A DNA stretch of 64,000 nt from an uncultured Shewanella sp. (GTDB lineage: Bacteria; Pseudomonadota; Gammaproteobacteria; Enterobacterales; Shewanellaceae), in assembly GCF_947491715.1 (NCBI RefSeq), contig NZ_CANLKR010000009.1:1-64000 (forward strand), written 5' to 3'. The translations under genes were made by a program, and so were the position numbers. The notes under the pieces were generated by a model. The model did not search any database. It was given only the letters and a program-made list of their open reading frames with translations, and was not told where the DNA came from. Positions 43,401 through 51,801 of the stretch are shown here, piece after piece; the stretch's first letter is position 1; each line of letters begins with the position of its first letter.

Positions 43401-46400
43401 GCACTGTGGTCAGTTCGGCATCCGTCATCATAAAGGCAAGTCGAGCCTCAGGATAAGCCGGGTCAAGCGGCACATAAGCACCACCTGCCTTGAGTATTGC
43501 CAATATGCCAAGCACCATAGACATTGAACGTTCAAGGCAAACACCAACCAGACTTTCCGGTTTAACCTGCTCATTTTCAATCAGATAGCGGGCCAGACGA
43601 TTGGCTTTGCTGTTTAGCTCACCATAGCTCATGCACTCACCTGCATACTCTAAAGCGATGGCATCGGGCCTGTTGGCCGCCTGAGCTTCAAACAATTGAT
43701 GGATGTTTTGATCTTGCGTGAAATCAGCCGCGGTATCGTTCCACTGAATCTTTTGCTGATGCACCTCATCCGCACCTAGCATGGGTACCTCTAGAACGCA
43801 TTGCTGTGGCTGAGCAGTCAATTGAGCCAATAAGGTTGCAAAATGCTCTGCCATTGCGGTAATGCTTTCCAGCTCGAACAACGCGGTATTGTATTCCCAA
43901 CCCAACAACAGCCCCTGAGGGCTTTCAGTGACGTGGAGTGTTAGGTCGAACTTGGCGATATTGTCTGGTGCTGCAATCGGCTCCAGTGTCAGTCCCGGCA
44001 AATCCAGTGAATTTTGCTGGTAATTTTGTAGTACCAACATCACCTGAAATAGCGGACTATGGCTTAAACTGCGTTGAGGTTGTAATTGTTCGACAATCTG
44101 TTCAAACGGCACCTGCTGATGGGCGTAAGCATCCTGCAACAGGGCTTTGCTGCGCTCAAGCAAGGTTGCAAATGACGGCGCGTCGGACAAATCACTGCGC
44201 AATACCAGGGTATTGACAAAAAAACCTATAAGATCAGACGTTTGTGGTTGTTCACGATTGGCAATCGGACTGCCTATCACAATATCGGTCTCATTGGTAT
44301 ATCGTGCCAGCAGGACTGAAAACACGGCATGCAGCCCCATAAATAAGGTCGCACCGTTTTGCTGACACAGGTGATTGAGCTGCTGTGCCGTTTGAGCATC
44401 AATGCGGCTAAAATGCGTATCTCCGGCAAAACATTGCAGCGCTGGTCGCGGCTTGTCTAATGGCAGCGAGTGGACAACCGGCAAGTCCGCCAGTTGACGG
44501 CGCCAATAGCCCAGTTGATTATCCAGCACCTCTTGCTGCAACCAGTTGCGTTGCCAATGGGCATAGTCTGCATACTGAATTGCCAGCGGTGCCAATCCGC
44601 TATCGTTACCCAGCAAATGGGCACGATATAATGTGCTGAATTCATCAATCAAAATGCCCATCGACCATCCGTCTGAGGCGATATGATGCATGGTGACCAA
44701 CAACACGTGTTCATTTTGCGCCAATTTGACCAGCTGGACCCGCAACATTAAGTCGGCTTTTAGCTCAAAAGTGCGCTCGGCATCGTTTGTCAGGGCGTGA
44801 GCCAACATCAATTCCCGTTCACCTTGGGCAAGTGGCGACAAGTCGGTTACTGCAATATCAAACCGGGCTTTGGCACTGTCAATAGGTTCGATGACTTGCA
44901 AAGGTTGACCGTCATCACCACTGACAAAATGGGTGCGGATGCTTTCGTGACGGTCAATAATTTGTCTAAATGCTGCTGAGACGGCTGCAACATTCAAATC
45001 ACCGGACAATCTAAGTGCTACCGGCATATTGTAGTGGGCACTGCCCTCGCCGACGCTGTCCAGATACCAAAGTCGCTGCTGAGCGAAAGACAAAGGCAAA
45101 GCATTGGTGTCACGGCCAAGGGCTGTAATCTCTTGCAACCTCATGGTTGTGTCGCTACGGCCAAGCTCAGCCGCTAGATTGCGAATATCAGCCAAGGCAA
45201 AGATGCTATTGACGGTCAGTTCAAGCTGTAACCTTTGCTTGATCTCGCCAACCATTCTGACCGCCAAAAGCGAATGACCGCCAAGGGCAAAGAAGTTACT
45301 GGTAACACTGATTTTATCAGCCGGTATATCAAGCAACATAGACCAGATATCAGCCAGCGCACGTTCGTTGTCATTGCCCGGTGCAACATACTCACCCTGC
45401 TGTGATAACCCATCAGGGGCCTTAAGTGCCTTTCTGTTGATCTTGCCGTTAGCCGTCAGTGGCCACTCATCCAGCATAATGAACACAGAGGGCACCATAT
45501 AAACAGGCAATTGTGACAATAAAGTTTGCTTCAATGTCTGTGCCAGCGCCTTGCCATCATCGGCGTGTTGTTGCTCAGGTACGACATAGCCTACCAGCCG
45601 TTTTTGGCCAGGCTGATCTTCACGAGCCAGTACGATTGCCGATGCAATACCATCACAGGCAGACAGGCAACATTCAATCTCACCCAGCTCAATACGCAAT
45701 CCGTTTATCTTCACCTGACCATCAAGACGACTGATAAACACCAGGTTGCCGTCGTCGAGCAAGCGAACCAGATCACCGGTTTGATACAAACGGGCATCGG
45801 GTTTATCACTAAACGGATGGGGAATAAATTTTTCTGCGGTCAATTGTGTCTGGTTCAAATAGCCACGGGCCAAACCTTCACCACCGATGTAAAGCTCCCC
45901 TGGCACCCCTTGCGGGCAACAATTGAGATCTTTATCCAGCACCAGTAGTTCGATATTTTGAATCGGTTTGCCGATTGGTACACTGCGCTGTTCTCCAAGC
46001 AAAGAACAGTCAAATTGACTGACATCAATTGCCGCTTCTGTGGGGCCGTACAAATTATGCAAAGCCACATGCGCGGCCTGCTTTTGCAACGTTTTAACGT
46101 CATTGACCGCCAGGGCTTCACCACTACAAAAAACATAGCGCACAGTGTCAGCAAAGTTGGCTTGCTCAGTGTCCAAATAGACATTAAGCATAGACGGTAC
46201 AAAGTGCATAACAGTGATCTGCTCAGCGCTTATCAACTCACTCAGATATTCAGGTTCTTTGTGACCCTCAGGTTTGGCAACCACCAAAGTCGCACCATAA
46301 CCCAAAGTCCAGACAAATTCCCACACCGAAACATCGAAGCTGTAGGGCGTTTTTTGCAATACCTTGTCAGCCGTAGTCAGGCCATAAGCTTTTTGCATCC

Positions 46401-49400
46401 AGTCGATACGATTGACCAAAGCCCGGTGTTCCAGCATCACGCCTTTGGGTTGACCGGTTGAACCTGAGGTGAAAATAACATAAGCCAGGTTTTGAGCATG
46501 TTGTGCTTCATCGCAAACCGGGTTGTCTGACGAATAATCACTGAGCATTTGTTGATGTGCAATGCTGTCTAGCTCACTGACATTGACGTGCTGAGGCACA
46601 CCCAGTGCCGCAGTCAATCCAGTTTGGCTCAACAATTGTTTAATCTGGCTATCTTCAAGTATGTATGCCACCCTGGCATTGGGTAATGTTGTGTCCAGCG
46701 GCACATAAGCCCCGCCCGCTTTGAGGACAGCCATGATGGCCACAACCATTTCAATCGACCTTTGCAGATACAAGCCGACCAGTACCTCAGGCCCGACGCC
46801 TTGGGCAATCAGGTAATGGGCCAGGCGATTGGCTCGCTCATTCAATTGCCGATAGCTCAATTGACCATCAGCAAAGATCACGGCGATTTGATCAGGAGAC
46901 TCGTTCACACGTGCTTCAAACAGTTGATGAATCAATTGCTCCGACGAGTAACTTTCATGAGTGTCATTAAGTTGGTGTAGCAAGTAATTGTGCTCTTGTG
47001 GGCTCAACAATTGAAGCTCGCCAAGTTTGCTATCAGGCTTACTGACAATGCCCTGCAACAAGTTTTGCATATGCACAGAAAGTCTCTCGACACGCTCTTG
47101 CGTAAAAAGCGACTCATCATAGACCCATAACAGGCGGATCCCCTGCTCAGTCATTTCGGCGCTGATTTCCAAATCAAACCTGGCCACCAATTCATCGCTC
47201 TGTAGTGGCGAGAAGGACACGCCGGGCAGGGTTAATTCATCACTTTGCATGGTGTCCATGCTGAACATGATTTGGAACACCGGCGTATGTTCAAGACTGC
47301 GCGGGACATTACAGTGCTCGACCAAATGTTCGAACGGCACATCCTGGTTTGCCTGTGCGTCCAGGTTGACTTGTTTAACGTGTTCGAGATAGTTGGAAAA
47401 AGTGTCGAATCCGGTATCGGTTCGCAGCACCAGGGTATTGACGAAAAAGCCGATTAACGGCTCAAGCTGAGCTTGCATTCGATTGGCTACCGGTGTGCCG
47501 ATAACAATATCATCACTGTTGCTGTTGCGTGACAATACCAACGAAAGCGCACTGTGCAACAACATAAACAAAGTCACTTGCTTGTCTGTCGCCAACTGTT
47601 GCAATTGCTTGGTCAGTGCGGCATCGAGCAAACCTATGACTGCTTTGCCTGCCGTTTGCTTGGTTTGTGGCCGGGCAAAATCCAGCGGCAACTCATGGGT
47701 GACCGGCACCAGCTCTAGCTGACCTTGCCAATAATCCAGCTGATTTTGCAGCACTTCTCCTTGCAACCAGTTTCTTTGCCATTGAGCATAATCTACGTAC
47801 TGAATTTGCAGTGGCGTGAGTGGATCCGGCTCAGCGTTTAGTGCTGCCTGATATTGACTAACAAACTCTTTGACCAGCACGGCCATCGACCAGCCATCAG
47901 AGGCGATATGATGCATATTGAACAATAGCACGCCCTGTTGCGCCTGTGCCTTGTCGGCCAATCGAAGATAACTGGCCCTCACCATCAAGTCGCCACTTAA
48001 GTCGAAAACCCGCTGACTGTCTTTGCGTATATGTTCTGCAACTTGTTGTGACTGCTGCTGTGCAGGCAGGTTCGACAAGTCAAATTGTTCCAGAGTAAAA
48101 CCGAATTGTGCACGGATCATCTGCACTGGTCCGTGGGACTGTTCGGCAAAGACGGTTCTCAATGATTCATGTCGCTGAATAATTGCAGTGATAGCCTGTT
48201 GTGCCGCAGCCACATCAAAAAGACCAGCCACTTTTAGTGCACACGGCATATTGTATTGGGCACTGCCGCCTGTCATTCGGTCTATCAACCACAGTCGTTG
48301 TTGGCCAAACGATAAAGGCATCCCGTCACTGTCTCTTTGACAGCGGGCAATAGTGGTCACTGCTTGGTGCTCGGCTTTGTCCAGCGTTGCGGCATAGTCT
48401 TTAAGCACAGGATATGAAAATACATCACGAATGGTCATCGCAGTTGCAAACTGTTTGTTCACCAGGGTCGTCAATCTGACTGCCGACAACGAATGGCCAC
48501 CGAGTTCAAAAAAGTTGGCGGTGATACTGATTTGTGCAGATTTGCGTTGCAGCAATTGCGCCCAAATATCGACCAATGCCTGCTCGGTATCGTTTTGCGC
48601 AGCCAGATATTCACCTTGTGCCAGCGTGTCGTTTTGTGCCGCTAGCGGTATGAGTGCCTTTTTGTCGATTTTGCCGCTGGGCATCAAAGGCCAGCTTTGC
48701 AGTATCACCACACTACTTGGCACCATGTACGCCGGCAAATCCGCTTGTAATTGTTGTCGTAAAGTACGGGCAAGCTCAAGGTCGTCAACACCCTGATTGT
48801 TTTGTGCCACCACAAAGGCCAGCAACTGGGCCGATGCTGCGTTGTCGGTATTGGCCAACACCTGGCAAGAGGCAACCTGCCCATATGCGGCAAGTTGATG
48901 CTCAATCTCGCCCAGTTCGATGCGAAATCCGCGTATTTTAACCTGTTCATCAACCCGGCCGATATAATGCAGGTTGCCATCAGGCAGATAACGCACCAAA
49001 TCGCCTGTCATGTACAGTCTGTCGTTGGCATTATCACTAAACGGGTCGGAAATAAAGCGTTCACGCGTCAACTCTTCGCGGTGCAAATAACCGTTTGCCA
49101 GCAGTTCGCCGCCAACATACAACTCGCCGACAGCGCCATAGGCGCAAAGTTGGCGGGTCTTGTCCAACACATAAAGTTTGCGGCCGCCCATGCCTCGGCC
49201 AATTCTCACCTGAGTTTTATCATCAATATCTATCGCTCTGAGGGTAGATGTGATCACCGCCTCGGTCGGTCCATAAGCATTAAACAGCTGACACTGCTGT
49301 GCTGCACCGCCATCAAACCAGCGCTCTACCACATTGCCCGGCAAGGCTTCACCACCAACCACAATCCGGGTCAAACTGCTGTTTTGCCATTGGCTAGTGT

Positions 49401-51801
49401 CTGCGCCACTGAGTATTTGGCTAAAATAAGCCACCGGTAAATCGGTCAAGGTGATGCCAAGCTGATTTGTCAGGGCGAAAAAGGCATCACAATCAGGCAA
49501 TTCAGCCGGTTGAACATAGAGCGAGCCGCCTGCGACTAACACCGCAAAGGTTTGTTCAATGAAAGTATCAAAACTGACTGAGGTGATTTGCCATACTTTG
49601 TCCGCTGGCGTGATGTTCAATGTATCAATCACTGCTGACACATGGGCTGCAATACTCTTATGGCCCACCACAACGCCTTTGGGCTGACCAGTAGAACCTG
49701 AAGTGTAAATAACATAAGCCGGATCATCCGGTTGTGGTACCGCGTCGGCAACCACTTCGGTGCGCGGACACTGTGCAATCAAATCTGCGGTTTGCGGTTC
49801 ATCTGGGCTTATCACGGTGACAGTTGCAGGCAGTTCAAAGTTGTTGCTCAAATCTGACTCGATTATAAGGTGTGCCAGACGTGAATCATCGAGCATATAT
49901 TGCAATCGGGCCTGCGGATAATTGGGGTCCAGTGGCAAATAAGCACCACCCGCTTTAAGAATGGCCATAATGGCCACCAGCATTTGCTCTGTGCGCCCGA
50001 CACATAATCCCACCAAAGCGCCGTTATTGACACCTTGTGCAACCAGATGGTGAGCCAGCTGATTGGCCGCTTGATCAAGCTGTCGATAGCTCAATTCGCC
50101 TTTGACTGATGACACCGCTATGTTGTTTGGTGTTTTGGCAGCTTGTGCGCCGAACAATTGGTGCATTGGGCCTGCCCACGGCTTTTGCTGATCTTGGGAT
50201 GTCAGAGGATTGAGTTGATTGGTCAGCTGACTGATTTGCTCTGCTGAGAGCATAGTCAAATCGGTTAACCGGCAATGTGGATTATCGCAACCTTGCACCA
50301 GGCTTTGCAAAATTCGCTGCAAGTACCGGCTGAATTGTTCAACGCTATTGCGCTCAAACAATGCACTGTCATAACACCATTGCAGTTCAATTTCGCCCGC
50401 CACGACTTGGGCTTCAATATCCAAATCAAAATGGGCAATCACTTCTTGCCCGCTCAGCGGCGTAAATTGAATATCAGGCAGGTTTAATTCGCCGCTTTCA
50501 TTGGTATTCATGCTGAACATGACTTGAAACAAAGGACTGTGGGCTGTGCTTCGAGGTACCTGACAATGCTCGACCAATTGATCAAACGGCACATCCTGGT
50601 TGGCCTGAGCCTCAACATTCACTTGTTTGACATGGGCCAGATAATCAGACAGTTTGGCTTGTGCCGTATCTGTTCGCAATACCAGGGTATTGATAAAGAA
50701 GCCGATTAAGGGTTCGAGTTGGGCATTCATCCGGTTTGCCACCGGGGTGCCAATCACAATATCACTGCTGTTGGACAACCGTGACAACACCAAAGCGAGT
50801 GCCCCATGAAGCAACATAAACAAAGTCATATTCTGTGATGTCGCCAGTTGCTCTAAACGACGGGTTAAATCCGCCGGTAGACGGGCATTTACCACATCTG
50901 CCGCATATCCTTTGATCTGCGGACGCTGGTGATCCAGCGGCAAATCATGGACGACGGCAACATCTTCTAGTTTATTGGTCCAGTAATCCAGTTGCCGGTT
51001 CATTGCATCGCCTTCGAGCGAATCTCGCTGCCATTTGGCGTAGTCGGCATACTGAATATCCAGCGGCGGCAAAGGGTCAGGCTGGTCTGCGATCACCGCC
51101 TGATATTGGCTGACAAATTCTTTTGCCAGCAAGGCCATCGACCAGCCGTCAGAGGCGATATGATGCATGTTAAACAGCATCATGTTTTTCATGCCATCGC
51201 AGTCCAGCGCAAGACAAGTGGCTCTGATCATCAAATCACTGCTCAAATCAAAGACTTTGGCGCTGTCCAGTGCAATTAACTGGTCAATTCGCGCACTTTG
51301 CTCGGCATCGTCCAATTCAGACAAATCCAGCTGTTTAAGGCTAAATTCGAAGCCTGGTTTGATCAATTGCACCGGCCCGGCTTCGCACTCGGCAAAGATG
51401 GTGCGCAATGATTCATGGCGATTGATTATGCGGGTGATTGCCTGTTGCGCCGCATCAATATCCAATGCCCCTTCTACCAGCAAAGCCGAAGGCATGTTGT
51501 ATTGCGCACTGCCATTTTCCATCCGGTCGATAAACCACAGGCGTTGCTGGGCAAAAGACAGAGGCAAACCGGTATCTGGATTGCGCGGTGCTTTTTCAAT
51601 CACAGGCACATTGTCGTTGGCCTGTTTAAAAGCCGATTGCTCACGCAAAAAATCGACCAAAATGGTTTTGTTGGTTTTGATTATGGTGGTCAAAGCCGGG
51701 GTTAACGCGCCTTTTGGTGCGTCAACCAACAGTTTGCCATCTGATTCACTGACCTGTATCTGCTGCGCATGCAACAGTAAAATAATGTCGATTGCTTTCA
51801 C
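37474..51801 (-). CDS. four-module NRPS with terminal C-like domain
   Basis: The 4775-aa enzyme starts at a GTG (TAGTG overlap with the gene before) with a TubC-type docking domain (residues 1-60). Four C-A-T modules follow. C domains have HHIASDG at about 217, 1300 and 2375, and HHIAFDG at 3443. A domains have TSGSTG at about 702, 1781, 2857 and 3915. Carriers have GGHS at about 1101, 2175 and 3250, and GGDS at 4299. A last C-like domain, about 4330-4775, has HHAIIDGWS at 4505. Pocket residues read by eye are DTEDVGAITK (acidic, suggests Lys/Orn/Arg), DVWHFSLIDK (Ser), DAWMMGVICK (hydrophobic, unsure) and DLTKFGHIGK (Asp). There is no thioesterase and no epimerase. All core motifs look intact. 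Confidence 0.93.
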   Translation of the reverse strand: MKAIDIILLLHAQQIQVSESDGKLLVDAPKGALTPALTTIIKTNKTILVDFLREQSAFKQANDNVPVIEKAPRNPDTGLPLSFAQQRLWFIDRMENGSAQYNMPSALLVEGALDIDAAQQAITRIINRHESLRTIFAECEAGPVQLIKPGFEFSLKQLDLSELDDAEQSARIDQLIALDSAKVFDLSSDLMIRATCLALDCDGMKNMMLFNMHHIASDGWSMALLAKEFVSQYQAVIADQPDPLPPLDIQYADYAKWQRDSLEGDAMNRQLDYWTNKLEDVAVVHDLPLDHQRPQIKGYAADVVNARLPADLTRRLEQLATSQNMTLFMLLHGALALVLSRLSNSSDIVIGTPVANRMNAQLEPLIGFFINTLVLRTDTAQAKLSDYLAHVKQVNVEAQANQDVPFDQLVEHCQVPRSTAHSPLFQVMFSMNTNESGELNLPDIQFTPLSGQEVIAHFDLDIEAQVVAGEIELQWCYDSALFERNSVEQFSRYLQRILQSLVQGCDNPHCRLTDLTMLSAEQISQLTNQLNPLTSQDQQKPWAGPMHQLFGAQAAKTPNNIAVSSVKGELSYRQLDQAANQLAHHLVAQGVNNGALVGLCVGRTEQMLVAIMAILKAGGAYLPLDPNYPQARLQYMLDDSRLAHLIIESDLSNNFELPATVTVISPDEPQTADLIAQCPRTEVVADAVPQPDDPAYVIYTSGSTGQPKGVVVGHKSIAAHVSAVIDTLNITPADKVWQITSVSFDTFIEQTFAVLVAGGSLYVQPAELPDCDAFFALTNQLGITLTDLPVAYFSQILSGADTSQWQNSSLTRIVVGGEALPGNVVERWFDGGAAQQCQLFNAYGPTEAVITSTLRAIDIDDKTQVRIGRGMGGRKLYVLDKTRQLCAYGAVGELYVGGELLANGYLHREELTRERFISDPFSDNANDRLYMTGDLVRYLPDGNLHYIGRVDEQVKIRGFRIELGEIEHQLAAYGQVASCQVLANTDNAASAQLLAFVVAQNNQGVDDLELARTLRQQLQADLPAYMVPSSVVILQSWPLMPSGKIDKKALIPLAAQNDTLAQGEYLAAQNDTEQALVDIWAQLLQRKSAQISITANFFELGGHSLSAVRLTTLVNKQFATAMTIRDVFSYPVLKDYAATLDKAEHQAVTTIARCQRDSDGMPLSFGQQRLWLIDRMTGGSAQYNMPCALKVAGLFDVAAAQQAITAIIQRHESLRTVFAEQSHGPVQMIRAQFGFTLEQFDLSNLPAQQQSQQVAEHIRKDSQRVFDLSGDLMVRASYLRLADKAQAQQGVLLFNMHHIASDGWSMAVLVKEFVSQYQAALNAEPDPLTPLQIQYVDYAQWQRNWLQGEVLQNQLDYWQGQLELVPVTHELPLDFARPQTKQTAGKAVIGLLDAALTKQLQQLATDKQVTLFMLLHSALSLVLSRNSNSDDIVIGTPVANRMQAQLEPLIGFFVNTLVLRTDTGFDTFSNYLEHVKQVNLDAQANQDVPFEHLVEHCNVPRSLEHTPVFQIMFSMDTMQSDELTLPGVSFSPLQSDELVARFDLEISAEMTEQGIRLLWVYDESLFTQERVERLSVHMQNLLQGIVSKPDSKLGELQLLSPQEHNYLLHQLNDTHESYSSEQLIHQLFEARVNESPDQIAVIFADGQLSYRQLNERANRLAHYLIAQGVGPEVLVGLYLQRSIEMVVAIMAVLKAGGAYVPLDTTLPNARVAYILEDSQIKQLLSQTGLTAALGVPQHVNVSELDSIAHQQMLSDYSSDNPVCDEAQHAQNLAYVIFTSGSTGQPKGVMLEHRALVNRIDWMQKAYGLTTADKVLQKTPYSFDVSVWEFVWTLGYGATLVVAKPEGHKEPEYLSELISAEQITVMHFVPSMLNVYLDTEQANFADTVRYVFCSGEALAVNDVKTLQKQAAHVALHNLYGPTEAAIDVSQFDCSLLGEQRSVPIGKPIQNIELLVLDKDLNCCPQGVPGELYIGGEGLARGYLNQTQLTAEKFIPHPFSDKPDARLYQTGDLVRLLDDGNLVFISRLDGQVKINGLRIELGEIECCLSACDGIASAIVLAREDQPGQKRLVGYVVPEQQHADDGKALAQTLKQTLLSQLPVYMVPSVFIMLDEWPLTANGKINRKALKAPDGLSQQGEYVAPGNDNERALADIWSMLLDIPADKISVTSNFFALGGHSLLAVRMVGEIKQRLQLELTVNSIFALADIRNLAAELGRSDTTMRLQEITALGRDTNALPLSFAQQRLWYLDSVGEGSAHYNMPVALRLSGDLNVAAVSAAFRQIIDRHESIRTHFVSGDDGQPLQVIEPIDSAKARFDIAVTDLSPLAQGERELMLAHALTNDAERTFELKADLMLRVQLVKLAQNEHVLLVTMHHIASDGWSMGILIDEFSTLYRAHLLGNDSGLAPLAIQYADYAHWQRNWLQQEVLDNQLGYWRRQLADLPVVHSLPLDKPRPALQCFAGDTHFSRIDAQTAQQLNHLCQQNGATLFMGLHAVFSVLLARYTNETDIVIGSPIANREQPQTSDLIGFFVNTLVLRSDLSDAPSFATLLERSKALLQDAYAHQQVPFEQIVEQLQPQRSLSHSPLFQVMLVLQNYQQNSLDLPGLTLEPIAAPDNIAKFDLTLHVTESPQGLLLGWEYNTALFELESITAMAEHFATLLAQLTAQPQQCVLEVPMLGADEVHQQKIQWNDTAADFTQDQNIHQLFEAQAANRPDAIALEYAGECMSYGELNSKANRLARYLIENEQVKPESLVGVCLERSMSMVLGILAILKAGGAYVPLDPAYPEARLAFMMTDAELTTVLTDAQCQSRTPVTDEQAVYLDDVDFVTQLKAYSDASISPTELDLTVNHLAYVIYTSGSTGQPKGVMVEHLSLVNNIQDSARRTQVEPTSRYYQNTSIGFDAASWVVWVSLTRGATLVLSSSLDAQTELKALSQTNPISHLMMTPAVLQMLQPQFLSGVSHVMVGGEAYDQSLVDTWTPYVKFFNVYGPTESTICVTIRQLHPGEPICLGQSMNNVTAYVLNSKGQLQRRGVAGELYIGGACLARGYLNREDLTQAAYVANPFYDANDSNSSERLYKTGDLVRWSPDGDLIHMGRIDHQVKIRGFRIEPGEIETALVVHAQVNAAVVVAQVSPQGERHLVAYVVVDNAEQLQAEDEAARALRRQFFGETRQAIEAHLPEYMLPSVFMPMAALPITANGKVDLKRLPEADMSLQQSAYVAPSNEIEQAICQIWQSLLGLEQVGITDNFFELGGHSLLLTRLAMTLGEQFSVSITLLELVNATTAQAQAQLIEAMRQAPAGITVAHIKPLDKGATAPLSYSQQKLWLIDAITEQKQNYHINATYQVGGDLRLDALNQALRELVMRHEALRTVIRFDGAEPCQVVLEQPEFAIDWCEQTLDADTAQQQRDLFSQQAFDLGTDLMLRVQVRRLADQQHILHVVVHHIAFDGWSMQVFIAELTAIYNQLVQGTPANLQPLPISYRAYAAWQRQQLSGDKIKDKEQFWLKTLADMPLLHSLATDKPRLKDHQMDSKLHIATLDGQMSEQLKQLARRSQVSVFNVMFALFQAHLHRWSNSDDVVVGVPVANRSHHQLKPLVGFFVDALAIRSRSALQTGFAEHLRQSSQSFNQAMTNLIPFEQVVELINPQRALDHSPLFQISFNFNSFEAQQGTLVGLELTPLQETTIAGKFDLTLNISAAENGFECAWRYDAALFSPQQITTMAQSFALLCEQVALNSEQSIGCVPYLPDQQTFSLSGETRPLEGLSILDHFEQNVQRYPDKTALKFGNVSYSYAQLNQRCNQLGRYLMAASVGRGDGVAISAELGDNMILALLAIIKIGGYYVPVDHKLPLQRKRFMLDNAQVKFLLMTDTTLDSGLQNAAVKSAVLNPTLWTDICTLNADNHTNPVDSDCTIYVIYTSGSTGQPKGVVNTHRNLLNYSQSICQQHQFESQWQHAVVTPINTDLGNTAIFTAWMTGATLVVFTEDQMNDPSLFCAAFADSAIDLLKIVPGHYSALLGSNISAQYLPSSRLFLGGEAIDPQLVAKVTEARSECRVINHYGPTEATIGCLTALVDPQQSAIPVGRPLFNSQVSVCNSAGQLCPVGVAGELVVSGYGIAKEYINQADLTARHFKMLPQGDRAYATGDRVVCDKHGDIHFLGRTDHQVKLRGFRIELAEIEQVLKNHADIDAVVATVLEHEGTPTLVAFYSAATEVHSEALSQWCDEYLPDYMVPSQMQFVDAMPKHSNGKIDRKRLEANHQVQLATQELAPIVAAQGELELALVELFSQVLGNPRICTTRSFFVMGGDSLKVIRLVALAKERGLSFSSRMLFDHQTIQQLAKVVTLVSEDKQLNAAHWDLTGESFVTACKAPYPITPMQSVMIEQYRKRNNGTDEGVYHVQHCCRLSGPKLTAERLQKAIERVFNATPMLQTSFVESHSGQLFQWIDETLSVDIRQLDYQHLNESALSAALEQLLLADRRRAFAIPNSDALLRFYLVSTGKAQVEVIFSIHHAIIDGWSSVELINQICHCYEQAHQQLPKSGNIFKEFVGLGDAQRQQPKEDDFWPEYCRDISVQLPQCNDGVSGVSEQMNFIGPGPAQLTKACEHYQVPVKVIYAYALSRALNQVFTAQSNTLGVVTNGRSEQLSDPLKGIGLFWHMSPLLVTQQDSVALQLQQIHQHLLAIETHGATCPSGKFYWATMNYMDFHHRQAAQAGSIEVLASGGHDKLHYPLNVAISPAANPAQLDIRIDTDGRFVVPQQVGACVAQFNNLINQMSNASESLNV

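Noticed and set aside
48802..49440. Long plus-strand frame opposite the NRPS gene
   Set aside because: Antisense shadow of conserved adenylation-domain coding sequence; no independent support. The same holds for 52764-53696 and similar frames.
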